Positions 8,797 to 16,698 of a stretch of 58,442 nucleotides of DNA are shown here, piece by piece. The stretch spans positions 1,687-60,128 of the forward strand of contig NZ_PTQW01000019.1 in assembly GCF_004343725.1 (NCBI RefSeq), given 5' to 3'. The stretch is from Treponema sp. J25. GTDB taxonomy: Bacteria > Spirochaetota > Spirochaetia > Treponematales > Breznakiellaceae. The notes under the pieces are model-generated. The model searched no databases and was not told the DNA's origin. It saw nothing but the letters and a program-made list of their open reading frames with translations. Each line of letters starts with the position of its first letter. Positions within the stretch are counted from its first letter, which is position 1. The position numbers and the translations under genes are program-made.

Positions 8797-9309
8797 CTAG
8801 CCCTTAGCCTTCTTTTTAATAGGAATCCAGACTTCGCTCCGGTAGTTGGGGCTGTTCTCCGTTATGGCCGGGTCATCTTGGTCAGGATAGACTTCAAAGT
8901 CCGGGGTGCCCGCATGCTCGTATTCAGAAGCAGGGAACCAGTCGGTATAAATCTGCTTCCAGAGGTCCTGAATCGCCTGGGGCATGGGGCCCCGGCATTC
9001 AAAGACCGCATAGGTTGCGGCCGGCACCTTTATTAGCTGGCAGCCCTGCGGAAAGTCCTTAAGGCTTTTGATGCCCCGCTCTACCGCAATAGCGTAGGCA
9101 AAGCTGTTGTCCTCCGGCTTGTAGTCATAGCAAATGCCGAGCATTCCCATGGGGCCGCAGAATTGAGCAAGCTTTGCTACCGAACCATCCTTGTGTTTAT
9201 CCACCCAAAACTGGGGAATAACCTTAAGGTTAACCCCGCCGGTACTCGTTGTACGGAACACCAGCCCCGCAAACTCCATTTCATCCCGTTGTTCAATGCG
9301 ATATTTCAT
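8797..9309 (-). CDS. GyrI-like / AraC effector-binding domain protein
   Basis: A 170-aa protein consisting only of a GyrI-like effector-binding domain (MKYRIEQRDEMEFAGLVFR at the start; two-fold SHS2-type pattern; conserved YTDWFPASEYE and DFEVYP near the end). In AraC regulators of the Rob/BltR class this domain binds small hydrophobic ligands. ATG 9309 is preceded by AAAGGAG, but that same stretch also reads in frame as the linker between an AraC DNA-binding domain and this domain. The DNA-binding part upstream is broken by a stop (see 9310-9429). So this is either a domain surviving as a stand-alone ligand-binding protein or a decaying gene. It is divergent from the gene at 9523, whose control it may once have exercised. 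Confidence 0.7.
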   Translation of the reverse strand: MKYRIEQRDEMEFAGLVFRTTSTGGVNLKVIPQFWVDKHKDGSVAKLAQFCGPMGMLGICYDYKPEDNSFAYAIAVERGIKSLKDFPQGCQLIKVPAATYAVFECRGPMPQAIQDLWKQIYTDWFPASEYEHAGTPDFEVYPDQDDPAITENSPNYRSEVWIPIKKKAKG

Positions 9310-9429
9310 CGATCTATCTCCTTTGAGTATCACCGTAAGCTGTATAGGCGGCCAGAGTTCCAGGGGAACCGATGCCGAGCGTGCCTCTGATGGGGTGATG
9401 CCGAAAAGGCGCTTAAACGCCTTGGCCTG
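9310..9429 (-). pseudogene. Remnant of an AraC-type helix-turn-helix, in frame with the GyrI-like gene
   Basis: Read on the - strand, in frame with the downstream gene, this stretch gives QAKAFKRLFGITPSEAR followed by a Pro-rich linker, which is the end of an AraC second helix-turn-helix. A TGA (9430-9432) stops the frame immediately before it, and the rest of the DNA-binding domain is not found. Confidence 0.65.
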
Positions 9430-9454
9430 TCATTTTTTGCTCAGTGCTGACCGG

Positions 9455-9484
9455 TTGTACTATACTGTAGTATACTTTTAATAT
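9455..9484 (+). promoter_or_regulatory. Promoter with a palindromic operator in the spacer
   Basis: TTGTAC (9455-9460) and TAATAT (9479-9484) are spaced by 18 bp and could drive the gene at 9523. The spacer contains the perfect inverted repeat TATACTGTAGTATA (9461-9474). GACCGGT occurs on both sides, at 9449-9455 and 9485-9491. Confidence 0.45.
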
Positions 9485-9522
9485 GACCGGTAGGTCCCGG
9501 AAGAATTGCGGAGGGTATATTG

Positions 9523-10344
9523 ATGAAGAAATTTGTGGCGGCGCTTTTTGCTTGTACCGTGAGTTTTGCGGCGGCGGCCCAGTCATGGAACCTTATAGAT
9601 ATGGGAGTGGGGCTTATCATCGAGGACGCCGAATACGACAAGGTGCTCAAGATTGCCCAGCGGGGAACCGCCTGGGATATGAAAGAACTCTATGAACAGG
9701 GAGCCTTTGCGGGAACCTACAAAGGGAATCAGCGTTTTGGGGCCTGGATTAAGGGGCCGGTACAGGCTGACCCGGTGTGGTACTATTCCTATGTAATTAC
9801 CTACCCGGATGGCAAAACCTTTTCCTCCGGGCGAAACGGTTTTTATCTAGGCGGTCATGGAACTATACCCATTACCTCTGGCTCATACACAGATGGAAAT
9901 TGGAAAATCGATTTTACGGTCTGGAACAAAAAAACCAACGAGAGCCGCTCTGTGGGTTCCGTTCAGTTCACCACAACCTGGGGTAAACCCGCCACCGGGT
10001 CCTGGCAGCTTATCGATGCAGGGGTGGGCATCTTAGACCAAAGCAACTACGATACCAAACTGGTCGTCCTTAACCGCGGGAACCGCTGGTCCCAAAAGTG
10101 GCTCTACGAACAGGGCTACCTGGCAAACCGGACCCAGACCTTTGCAACCTGGCTTGCGGGCCCTCCCGTATCAATCTATACCGATGCCAATGGATTCCCC
10201 ATCTGGATGTACAGCATAAAGCTTACCTATCCGAACGGTACAAGCCAGGAATTCGGACCATCTTATTTTTATACCCCAGGCTTTGCCACCATGTTCCTGA
10301 ATGTGGCTGAAGGACCGCTCGGGGGATTGAGGACCCTTAACTAA
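9523..10344 (+). CDS. Secreted protein with two tandem related domains
   Basis: A 273-aa protein with a clear signal peptide (MKKFVAALFACTVSFAAAAQ, likely cut after AAAAQ or AAA). The mature part is an internal duplication. The first unit begins SWNLIDMGVGL, with YDKVLKIAQRG, ELYEQGAF and WIKGPV. The second begins SWQLIDAGVGI, with YDTKLVVLNRG, WLYEQGYL and WLAGPPV. Each unit is about 120 residues and looks beta-rich with many aromatic residues; carbohydrate or surface binding is possible but not shown. ATG 9523 follows GGAGGG at about 9-10 bp; a TTG lies one codon earlier. No family was recognised. The gene converges on and touches the next one, overlapping by 4 bp at the 3' end. Confidence 0.75.
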   Translation: MKKFVAALFACTVSFAAAAQSWNLIDMGVGLIIEDAEYDKVLKIAQRGTAWDMKELYEQGAFAGTYKGNQRFGAWIKGPVQADPVWYYSYVITYPDGKTFSSGRNGFYLGGHGTIPITSGSYTDGNWKIDFTVWNKKTNESRSVGSVQFTTTWGKPATGSWQLIDAGVGILDQSNYDTKLVVLNRGNRWSQKWLYEQGYLANRTQTFATWLAGPPVSIYTDANGFPIWMYSIKLTYPNGTSQEFGPSYFYTPGFATMFLNVAEGPLGGLRTLN

Positions 10345-10946
10345 TTAATTGCAATACCAACACAAAATGCTGGTGCAACCATAAGGGAAGGCTTAAATGG
10401 AACATCTTCTTGGGAGAGCACTCCAATGAGAGTGTATATCACTTTAATATTAAAGAAAATTGAGAATCTTTTCGTTATCGAATAGCCAACTCCTCCATAG
10501 ATTCCAGGACCTACTCCTTGGGATAAAAACGTGGGTAGATCTAAACCAGATGTAAAATCCAGCATAGCCATTATACCCCCTACACCTCCTCCAAGGAGAA
10601 AGTACCACTTATTTAATTCCTTATAGTAACCTACACCTATGAGTCCATCAAAATGATAGGCTTGCGTTAGTACATTCTTCGGATAGCTATTACCATTGAA
10701 ATTGGCACTTGATCCAAAACCACCGGATATACTGCCTAAGAAGCCAAATTCATCACCTTTAAAAGTATCAAAGGATACACCAATTGAACTCATGAGTGCT
10801 GTTAGTGAACCAGCCTCATGATATTTGTCAGAATGTAGGCTATCAAGTGTGTAGTTCGATCCTAAAAAATAAATTTCCTTTCCAAAAGAAAAACCTGCTA
10901 AAACAACTAGAAAAGCGCTCATTAAAAAATCTCTTTTTAAGTACAT
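10341..10946 (-). CDS. Outer-membrane beta-barrel-like protein, AT-rich
   Basis: A 201-aa protein with a signal peptide (residues about 5-23, LMSAFLVVLAGFSFGKE). The Gly/aromatic-rich alternating pattern is typical of small outer-membrane barrels, for example LIGVGYYKELNKWYFLLGGGVGG and YGGVGYSITKRFSIFFNIKV. It resembles Treponema hypothetical outer-membrane proteins such as the DUF2715 group, but that match is not certain. AAGGAGG lies about 10 bp before ATG 10946. The gene is clearly AT-richer than its neighbours, suggesting recent acquisition. An A9 tract sits between its putative -35 and -10 boxes, so expression may switch by slippage. Confidence 0.65.
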   Translation of the reverse strand: MYLKRDFLMSAFLVVLAGFSFGKEIYFLGSNYTLDSLHSDKYHEAGSLTALMSSIGVSFDTFKGDEFGFLGSISGGFGSSANFNGNSYPKNVLTQAYHFDGLIGVGYYKELNKWYFLLGGGVGGIMAMLDFTSGLDLPTFLSQGVGPGIYGGVGYSITKRFSIFFNIKVIYTLIGVLSQEDVPFKPSLMVAPAFCVGIAIN

Positions 10947-10970
10947 AACAAGATTTCCTCCTTGAAGGAA

Positions 10971-10997
10971 ATATTAATCGCTTTTTTTTTAGCGCAA
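10971..10997 (-). promoter_or_regulatory. Promoter with an A9 homopolymer in the spacer
   Basis: On the - strand TTGCGC (10997-10992) and TAATAT (10976-10971) are only 15 bp apart, and nine A residues (10990-10982) lie between them, flanked by CGCT/AGCG arms. Gain of two A would restore a 17-bp spacer. Confidence 0.45.
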
Positions 10998-11054
10998 GTA
11001 TAGCTAATAAAAAATAAAGTTTTCCTGTGACCAGAGTCTAATTGTATTAATTTA

Positions 11055-11294
11055 CTACTGAAGCGGGAGCTGATTGATAGCCTGGAGAACTTCCGATTTA
11101 ATAAAGGAAAATCCTTCTTTAAAAAGCTCAAGGCATGCGTTGACTACATCTGGATCATAAAGAGAACCAGCATGTTCCTTAATTTCAAACGAAGCCTGTT
11201 CTATACCCCGTGACGGCCGGTAAGGCCGGTGGGACACAACAATAGCATCCCCATCGGCCACGCAGATAATGGGGCTTGCGAGGTTGATGGTATC
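11055..11294 (-). pseudogene. Remnant of an HD-GYP phosphodiesterase gene
   Basis: In frame on the - strand it reads [19 protein letters not shown], then VSHRPYRPSRGIEQASFEI and AGSLYDPDVVNACLELFKE. This is the end of an HD-GYP cyclic-di-GMP phosphodiesterase domain, whose canonical SHRPYRP and LYDPxVV motifs are recognisable. A TGA at 11295-11297 precedes it and the HD and GYP motifs are missing, so this is a fragment. It occupies much of the otherwise geneless stretch 10947-11425. Confidence 0.7.
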
Positions 11295-11340
11295 TCACTG
11301 AAGCCTCGCAGAATACTCCGAGCCATTATCTGTGTGACCG
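11255..11340. repeat. Large imperfect inverted repeat upstream of clpB
   Basis: The left arm starting CGGCCACGCAGATAATGG (11255) and the right arm ending CCATTATCTGTGTGACCG (11340) are reverse complements except at two positions. The inner ends (GCGAGG / CCTCGC) pair again. The left arm lies in the HD-GYP remnant. Confidence 0.55.
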
Positions 11341-11367
11341 ATTCAGAGGACCGGCTTTCCCTTATCC

Positions 11368-11419
11368 CTCTGTTAAAACAGAGAGCAAGTTGCCCCCTTT
11401 GGCGTTCCCTTCGTATCTT
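11368..11419 (+). promoter_or_regulatory. clpB promoter with an upstream palindrome
   Basis: TTGCCC (11390-11395) and TATCTT (11414-11419) are spaced by 18 bp. A perfect palindrome, CTCTGTTAAAACAGAG (11368-11383), lies just upstream of the -35. Only 6 bp separate the -10 from the clpB ATG, which has no Shine-Dalgarno, so the mRNA may be leaderless. No CIRCE element is seen. Confidence 0.45.
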
Positions 11420-11425
11420 ATAGGT

Positions 11426-13996
11426 ATGAACTACGATAAACTAACCCTCAAAGCCCAGGAGGCGCTCCAGGAGGCCTCCAGTATTGCCCAAAAAAACGAT
11501 CAGACCCAGGTGGATCTGGATCATATCCTGCTTGCGTTGCTGGAGCAGGAAGGGGGCATTGTTCGCCCGATTGTAGAAAAAATTGGGGCGAATCCGGACA
11601 TTCTTACCCAGGATGTGCGGAAACTTATCAGTACTAAACCCAAGGTATACGGGGAAGCGGCGCAGCTCTACCTGAGTCCTGCCGCAAGTCGTGTCCTTGC
11701 CAAGGCGGAAACCGAAGCGGAAGCCCTCAAGGACGAATATGTGTCCACGGAACACATCCTGTTGGCCCTTACCAAGGCAGACGGCCCTGTGGCGGATCTT
11801 TTAAAACGCCATGGCATTACCCGGGAGGCGATTCTTACATCCCTAAAGAGTGTGCGGGGCAACGCCCGGGTAACGGACCAGAGCCCCGAAGAAAAATACC
11901 AGGTCCTCGAAAAATATTGCCGGGACCTTACCTCCCTGGCCCGGCAGGGAAAACTGGACCCCGTCATCGGCCGGGACGAAGAAATCCGTCGGGTCATGCA
12001 GGTCCTTTCCCGGCGAACTAAGAACAACCCGGTACTCATCGGTGAACCGGGGGTCGGGAAAACCGCCATTGTGGAAGGCCTTGCCCGGCGTATTGTGGAA
12101 GGGGATGTGCCCGAGGGGCTGAAGAACAAGCGAATCCTGGCCCTGGACCTGGGGGCCCTTGTGGCGGGGGCCAAGTTCCGTGGTGAATTTGAGGAACGCC
12201 TTAAGGCGGTAATCCACGAGATCCAATCCGCCGAAGGCCGGATCATCCTCTTTATCGACGAACTCCATACCCTGGTGGGGGCGGGGGCCGCCGAAGGGGC
12301 CACCGATGCGAGTAACCTCCTAAAGCCTGCCCTTGCCCGGGGAGAACTGCGCTGTATCGGGGCCACCACCATGGATGAATACCGGAAGTATATCGAAAAG
12401 GATGCGGCCCTGGAGCGACGGTTCCAGCAGGTCTACTGTGCCGAGCCTTCGGTGGAAGATACCATTGCCATTCTGCGGGGGCTTAAGGAACGGTACGAGG
12501 TCCACCACGGTGTGCGAATTAAGGACGAGGCCCTGGTGGCGGCGGCGACCCTTTCTACCCGGTATATTACGAGCCGTTTCTTGCCCGACAAGGCCATCGA
12601 CCTGGTGGATGAGGCCGCAAGCCGGCTTAAGATGGAACTGGATAGCCGGCCCACCGAACTGGACAAGCTCGAACGGAAACTTCTGCAGCTTTCTATAGAA
12701 AAGCAGGCCCTGCAGCACGAGGAAGACCCGGCAAGTAAGGACCGGCTCGAAAAGCTCGAAAAGGAAATCGCCAATCTGACGGCCGAACGGGACGCCATGC
12801 GGGCCCGCTGGGAGGCGGAACGCAAGGATATTCAGGAATTGCGGGCCCTAAAGCAAGAAATTGAAGAACTTAAGATCGAAGAAGCCCGCTACGAGCGGGA
12901 AGGGAACCTCCATAAGGCCGCAGAAATTAAGTACGGCCGGATTCCCGAGGCGCAGCGGCGGCTTAAAGAACTGTCCGATAAAATCGAAGCCCGGAAAAAC
13001 GAAATGAGCCTCCTTCGCGAAGAGGTAAGCGAAGAGGACATCGCCGCGGTGGTTTCCAGCTGGACGGGTATTCCCGTATCCAAGATGCTTGCCAGCGAGC
13101 AACAGAAGTACCTGGAACTGGAAAAGGTTCTGGAGCGCCGGGTGGTGGGCCAGGATGCGGCGGTCCAGGCTGTGGCAGACGCGATCCGCAGGAACCGGGC
13201 GGGTCTGTCCGACGCAGCCCGGCCCCTGGGGTCGTTCCTGTTCCTGGGGCCCACCGGGGTGGGAAAAACCGAACTCGCCAAGGCTTTGGCGGAGTTCCTT
13301 TTTAACGAGGAAAAGGCCCTCACCCGCATCGATATGAGTGAGTACGGCGAAAAACATACCGTAAGCCGGCTTATTGGGGCGCCTCCGGGGTACGTAGGCT
13401 ACGAAGAAGGGGGCCAGCTTACCGAAGCGGTCCGTCGCCGGCCCTATAGTGTGGTCCTTTTTGACGAAATCGAAAAGGCCCACCCAGATGTATTCAACGT
13501 GTTCCTGCAAATTCTGGACGATGGGAGACTCACCGATGGGCAGGGTCGGGTGGTGGACTTTAAAAACGTGATCATCATCATGACCAGTAACCTGGGCTCG
13601 GACCTGATCCTGAATGCCAGGAATCCCGAAGAGATCCGGGGGGCGCTGCAGGAACTGCTTAAGGCGAGTTTTCGCCCCGAGTTCCTTAATCGTATCGACG
13701 AAACGGTGATCTTTAACCGCCTTGGAAAAGCGGAGATCCATAAAATTGTGGATATCCAGCTCGAGCGCCTTGCCCATCGTCTTGAGGATCGCAAATTGCG
13801 CCTTACGGTTACCCCTGCGGCAAAGGACTTCCTTGCCGAACGGGGCTACGATCCCCTCTTTGGCGCCCGGCCCTTAAAGCGGACCATCCAGAGCGAACTG
13901 GAAAATCCCCTGGCCCGGCTTATCCTGGCGGGTAAATACAAGGAAGGGGCTACGGTGGTGGTGGATCGCCAGGGGGATGGGCTGGTGTTTGCCTAG
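11426..13996 (+). CDS. clpB: ATP-dependent disaggregase ClpB
   Basis: ClpB, 856 aa, the hexameric AAA+ disaggregase that rescues aggregated proteins with the DnaK system. Order seen: Clp N-domain (1-150, starting [17 protein letters not shown]), first AAA+ module with Walker A GEPGVGKT (206-213) and Walker [15 protein letters not shown], coiled-coil middle domain (about 400-530), second AAA+ module with Walker A GPTGVGKT (about 609-616) and [16 protein letters not shown], and a C-terminal small domain. Length is normal for the family. Start chosen at ATG 11426, where the conserved N-terminus begins; an upstream ATG at 11390 would add unrelated residues. No ribosome site precedes the ATG, and a -10 box ends 6 bp before it. 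Confidence 0.97.
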   Translation: MNYDKLTLKAQEALQEASSIAQKNDQTQVDLDHILLALLEQEGGIVRPIVEKIGANPDILTQDVRKLISTKPKVYGEAAQLYLSPAASRVLAKAETEAEALKDEYVSTEHILLALTKADGPVADLLKRHGITREAILTSLKSVRGNARVTDQSPEEKYQVLEKYCRDLTSLARQGKLDPVIGRDEEIRRVMQVLSRRTKNNPVLIGEPGVGKTAIVEGLARRIVEGDVPEGLKNKRILALDLGALVAGAKFRGEFEERLKAVIHEIQSAEGRIILFIDELHTLVGAGAAEGATDASNLLKPALARGELRCIGATTMDEYRKYIEKDAALERRFQQVYCAEPSVEDTIAILRGLKERYEVHHGVRIKDEALVAAATLSTRYITSRFLPDKAIDLVDEAASRLKMELDSRPTELDKLERKLLQLSIEKQALQHEEDPASKDRLEKLEKEIANLTAERDAMRARWEAERKDIQELRALKQEIEELKIEEARYEREGNLHKAAEIKYGRIPEAQRRLKELSDKIEARKNEMSLLREEVSEEDIAAVVSSWTGIPVSKMLASEQQKYLELEKVLERRVVGQDAAVQAVADAIRRNRAGLSDAARPLGSFLFLGPTGVGKTELAKALAEFLFNEEKALTRIDMSEYGEKHTVSRLIGAPPGYVGYEEGGQLTEAVRRRPYSVVLFDEIEKAHPDVFNVFLQILDDGRLTDGQGRVVDFKNVIIIMTSNLGSDLILNARNPEEIRGALQELLKASFRPEFLNRIDETVIFNRLGKAEIHKIVDIQLERLAHRLEDRKLRLTVTPAAKDFLAERGYDPLFGARPLKRTIQSELENPLARLILAGKYKEGATVVVDRQGDGLVFA

Positions 13997-14009
13997 TCCT
14001 GACGCATCA

Positions 14010-14048
14010 GAGGGGGCCCTCAAGGGGCAGGCTGCCACGGGGGCCCTC
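14010..14048 (+). terminator. GC-rich inverted repeat after clpB
   Basis: GAGGG..CCC at 14010-14020 can pair with GGGCCCTC at 14041-14048, with further GC pairing inside. It lies 14 bp after the clpB stop. There is no T-run, so termination is only a possibility. Confidence 0.3.
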
Positions 14049-14113
14049 CATAGGGTATCTGATAAGGGAGCGCGGTCCTCCAATCCTTCTAAATTTAAAA
14101 AGGCTTTCCCCCT

Positions 14114-14174
14114 TTGAATGAGTTCAGAGAGCGTGATACTATTTGTTCCATCTACTAAGTGGAGGAACAAATAG
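14114..14174 (+). promoter_or_regulatory. sppA promoter overlapped by an 11-bp inverted repeat that reaches the ribosome site
   Basis: TTGAAT (14114-14119) and TACTAT (14137-14142) are spaced by 17 bp. A perfect inverted repeat, CTATTTGTTCC (14139-14149) and GGAACAAATAG (14164-14174), spans the -10, the expected start of transcription and part of the GGAGG ribosome site (14161-14165). It can act as a DNA operator, or in longer transcripts as an RNA hairpin hiding the ribosome site. Confidence 0.55.
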
Positions 14175-14175
14175 A

Positions 14176-16698
14176 ATGAAAAAATTGCTGTTTTCCCTAT
14201 CTGTGCTCTCGTTAGTCTGGGGTGGGGGAGGTCTTCTTCTCGCCCAATCCCCTGGCTTTGCAACCTTTGGGGATTTACTCGGGTATACCACCACCCCGGC
14301 GGTTCAGACGTCTCCCTTTGGTTCTTATCTTAATCCGGCCCTGGGAGGAACCTTACCCTTACTTGGTAGCGAATTCGAAGGGTGGGCCTATTCCAGGGTA
14401 GCTTCGTTTCAGGATATACGGGGCTACGGCCTGTACTATGCCGATGGGGTACTCTGTGGGGGCTTCCATGTTGATGAAAGTGGACCGGTAGCTAAGCGGG
14501 ACCTCCGCTTTGGCCTTGCCCTGGGGAACCGGAGGTTTAGCCTTGGTTATGCCAATATCAGTGTGCTGGATGAAAAACTTAACGTTTCCCAGGGGTTTGC
14601 GGCCTTTCTCGTGGGGGCCCTGTACCGACCGCTTAAATATCTTTCCCTTGGTGGGGCCATGCTCGCCGATTACCAGGGGTCCTATCGTCAATTTATGATT
14701 GATGGGGGGATCCGTCCCCTGGGAACGGGAATGCTTACCCTTTTTGGTTCCTGGATCCTGATCCCGGGGGAAAGCTCTCAGTGGGCCGCCGGTGTTAGTG
14801 TCCAGCCTGCCCGGGGATTCGAGGTCTTTGCAAAATATAACGGAGAAGAGCGGTTTTCCGTTGGCCTTTCCCTTAAGCTTGATGGAGTAGGGGCTGGCTC
14901 TTCGTATAGTGGTTCCCTTCAAAACACCGATACGCTGGTCGGCGCGGGACTGTATCTCCCCGTAGGCAAGAAGGGATATGTGTTTCCTGGCCCTGCCGGG
15001 ACTACCTACATCGAACTCTGTCCTGGCGAAGTAGTAGGGCAACCGAGGAGCCTCTTTGGAAGTCAGCAGAGCCTGCAAGATATCCTTTTGGTCATTCGGA
15101 AGGCCGCAGGGGACCCGGAAGTGGCAGGGCTTATCCTGAACCTTTCAAATTATAGTGCAAACCAGAGCGACACCTGGGAAATCGAACAGGCCCTGGAACA
15201 ATTTAAGAAGGGGGGCAAAAAAATCGTTGCCTTTATCGACGATGCCAATTTTGATACCTACCTGCTCGCCTCGGTGGCGGATTCCATCGTGATGGATCCC
15301 CAGGGGACCCTTACCCTGGAAGGCTATGCCGTGGGGCGGGGCTACTTTAAGCATACCCTTGATAAATTGGGCATTGGTTTTCGGGAGCTCCGCTATTTTA
15401 CCTATAAATCCGCGGGAGAAACCTTTTCTCAAGATAAGCTTTCCCAGGCCGATCGAGAACAATACGGAGCCTACCTCGATCGCATCTATGAGACCAGCAT
15501 TTCGATCCTGCAGAAGAATCGTAACCTGACGCGGGAAACCATCGAACAGCATATTAACCAGAATTTCTTGCTTGCCGCCCCCATTGCCCGGGATGCAAAA
15601 CTCGTGGATGAGATAGGGCGAAAAGAGGCTATCCTCACTGCGGTGGAGCGGCTCTCGGGTTCTCGAAGGAATATCCGCTTCTTTGGGGATGGTCAGCTTA
15701 GTTTCTTTAATCAGGGAATAATGGCCATGCTCCAGCAACCCTACAGCCCGGAAGATGAAAGCCGGGATGTGTGGGGAGAGCCCGCCCATGTGGCGGTGGT
15801 GTATGCCCTAGGATCAACCAGCCTGGATACGGGCATGCAGGCCCGGTCCCTTGCCCAGCTTATCGATACTCTGGCGAATGAGGGCTCTATCAAGGGAATA
15901 GTGGTTCGCATCGAAAGCCCTGGCGGCGATGCGGTGGCCGCCGATTACGTGGCCAAGGCAATTCGCCGTGCCAAGGAGAAAAAACCGGTCATTGTGTCTA
16001 TGGGATCGGTGGCAGGTTCGGGAGGCTACTGGGCGGCCCTGTATGGGGATACCCTGTATGCTACTCCCTATACGATTACGGGTTCTATTGGCGTGATTGC
16101 TTCCTGGTTCTACGATAAGGGGCTAAACCAGAAGATTGGGGCCTCGCTGGATGTTCTAAAGCGGGGAGCCCATGCGGATTTGAATTCGGGAATCCTCTTA
16201 CCCTATCGGGATCTTACGGAAGATGAGGTGGCCCAATACAAGAAATACATCTATGCCCTCTATGATCAATTCATAGAGGAGGTCGCTGCTGGCCGAAACA
16301 TGAGCAAGGAAGAGGTAGAACAGCGGGCCCAGGGTAGAATCTACGCGGGACAGGATGCCCAGGAAAAGGGCCTTGTGGATCACGTGGGTGGGCTCATGGA
16401 TGCCCTTACGGAACTGCGAGGGCGGCTTGGCATACAGGCGGAAGATGAACTCATTATTGAAAGTTATCCTCTGATGAACCCCTTTGCGGCCTTTGCCCAA
16501 TGGATGACCCAGACCGTGATTCAGACGAACCAGAGGCCCCTCTTTACTTCGGTAGGCCTTTCTGTTTTTGAAGCGGAACTGCGACGTCTTCTTGCCTCGA
16601 GTGGTACTGTGGAACCCCGCATGTCCCTCGAAGATCTGGATATGCTCTCTGCTACCACGAAAAGGTCTGTTCTATCTGCTGATCCGCTATTACCATAA
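14176..16698 (+). CDS. sppA: SppA-type signal peptide peptidase with a long N-terminal extension
   Basis: An 840-aa serine-lysine protease of the SppA (S49) family, which degrades signal peptides left in the membrane. After a signal peptide (MKKLLFSLSVLSLVWGGGG) comes about 250 residues rich in Gly, Ser and aromatic residues with a beta-barrel-like pattern; this is not part of normal SppA. The two S49 repeats follow. The first carries the presumed catalytic Lys in FTYKSAGE (about residue 411). The second has IVVRIESPGGDAVAADYV and the nucleophile Ser in AGSGGYW (about residue 615). ATG 14176 lies 10 bp after GGAGG and is preferred over an ATG at 14143 inside the upstream hairpin. It overlaps the convergent gene at its 3' end by 47 bp. 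Confidence 0.88.
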   Translation: MKKLLFSLSVLSLVWGGGGLLLAQSPGFATFGDLLGYTTTPAVQTSPFGSYLNPALGGTLPLLGSEFEGWAYSRVASFQDIRGYGLYYADGVLCGGFHVDESGPVAKRDLRFGLALGNRRFSLGYANISVLDEKLNVSQGFAAFLVGALYRPLKYLSLGGAMLADYQGSYRQFMIDGGIRPLGTGMLTLFGSWILIPGESSQWAAGVSVQPARGFEVFAKYNGEERFSVGLSLKLDGVGAGSSYSGSLQNTDTLVGAGLYLPVGKKGYVFPGPAGTTYIELCPGEVVGQPRSLFGSQQSLQDILLVIRKAAGDPEVAGLILNLSNYSANQSDTWEIEQALEQFKKGGKKIVAFIDDANFDTYLLASVADSIVMDPQGTLTLEGYAVGRGYFKHTLDKLGIGFRELRYFTYKSAGETFSQDKLSQADREQYGAYLDRIYETSISILQKNRNLTRETIEQHINQNFLLAAPIARDAKLVDEIGRKEAILTAVERLSGSRRNIRFFGDGQLSFFNQGIMAMLQQPYSPEDESRDVWGEPAHVAVVYALGSTSLDTGMQARSLAQLIDTLANEGSIKGIVVRIESPGGDAVAADYVAKAIRRAKEKKPVIVSMGSVAGSGGYWAALYGDTLYATPYTITGSIGVIASWFYDKGLNQKIGASLDVLKRGAHADLNSGILLPYRDLTEDEVAQYKKYIYALYDQFIEEVAAGRNMSKEEVEQRAQGRIYAGQDAQEKGLVDHVGGLMDALTELRGRLGIQAEDELIIESYPLMNPFAAFAQWMTQTVIQTNQRPLFTSVGLSVFEAELRRLLASSGTVEPRMSLEDLDMLSATTKRSVLSADPLLP

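Noticed and set aside
8581-9036. 151-codon + strand frame over the GC-rich repeats
   Set aside because: Its product is Arg/Pro/His-rich low-complexity sequence from the tandem repeats and runs antisense into the GyrI-like gene; no support for a protein.
11368-11383. CIRCE (HrcA) element before clpB
   Set aside because: The palindrome CTCTGTTAAAACAGAG lacks the TTAGCACTC / GAGTGCTAA arms and the 9-base spacer.
12848-13777. 309-codon - strand frame opposite clpB
   Set aside because: The + strand encodes conserved ClpB motifs throughout; the frame is a by-product of codon use in GC-rich DNA.
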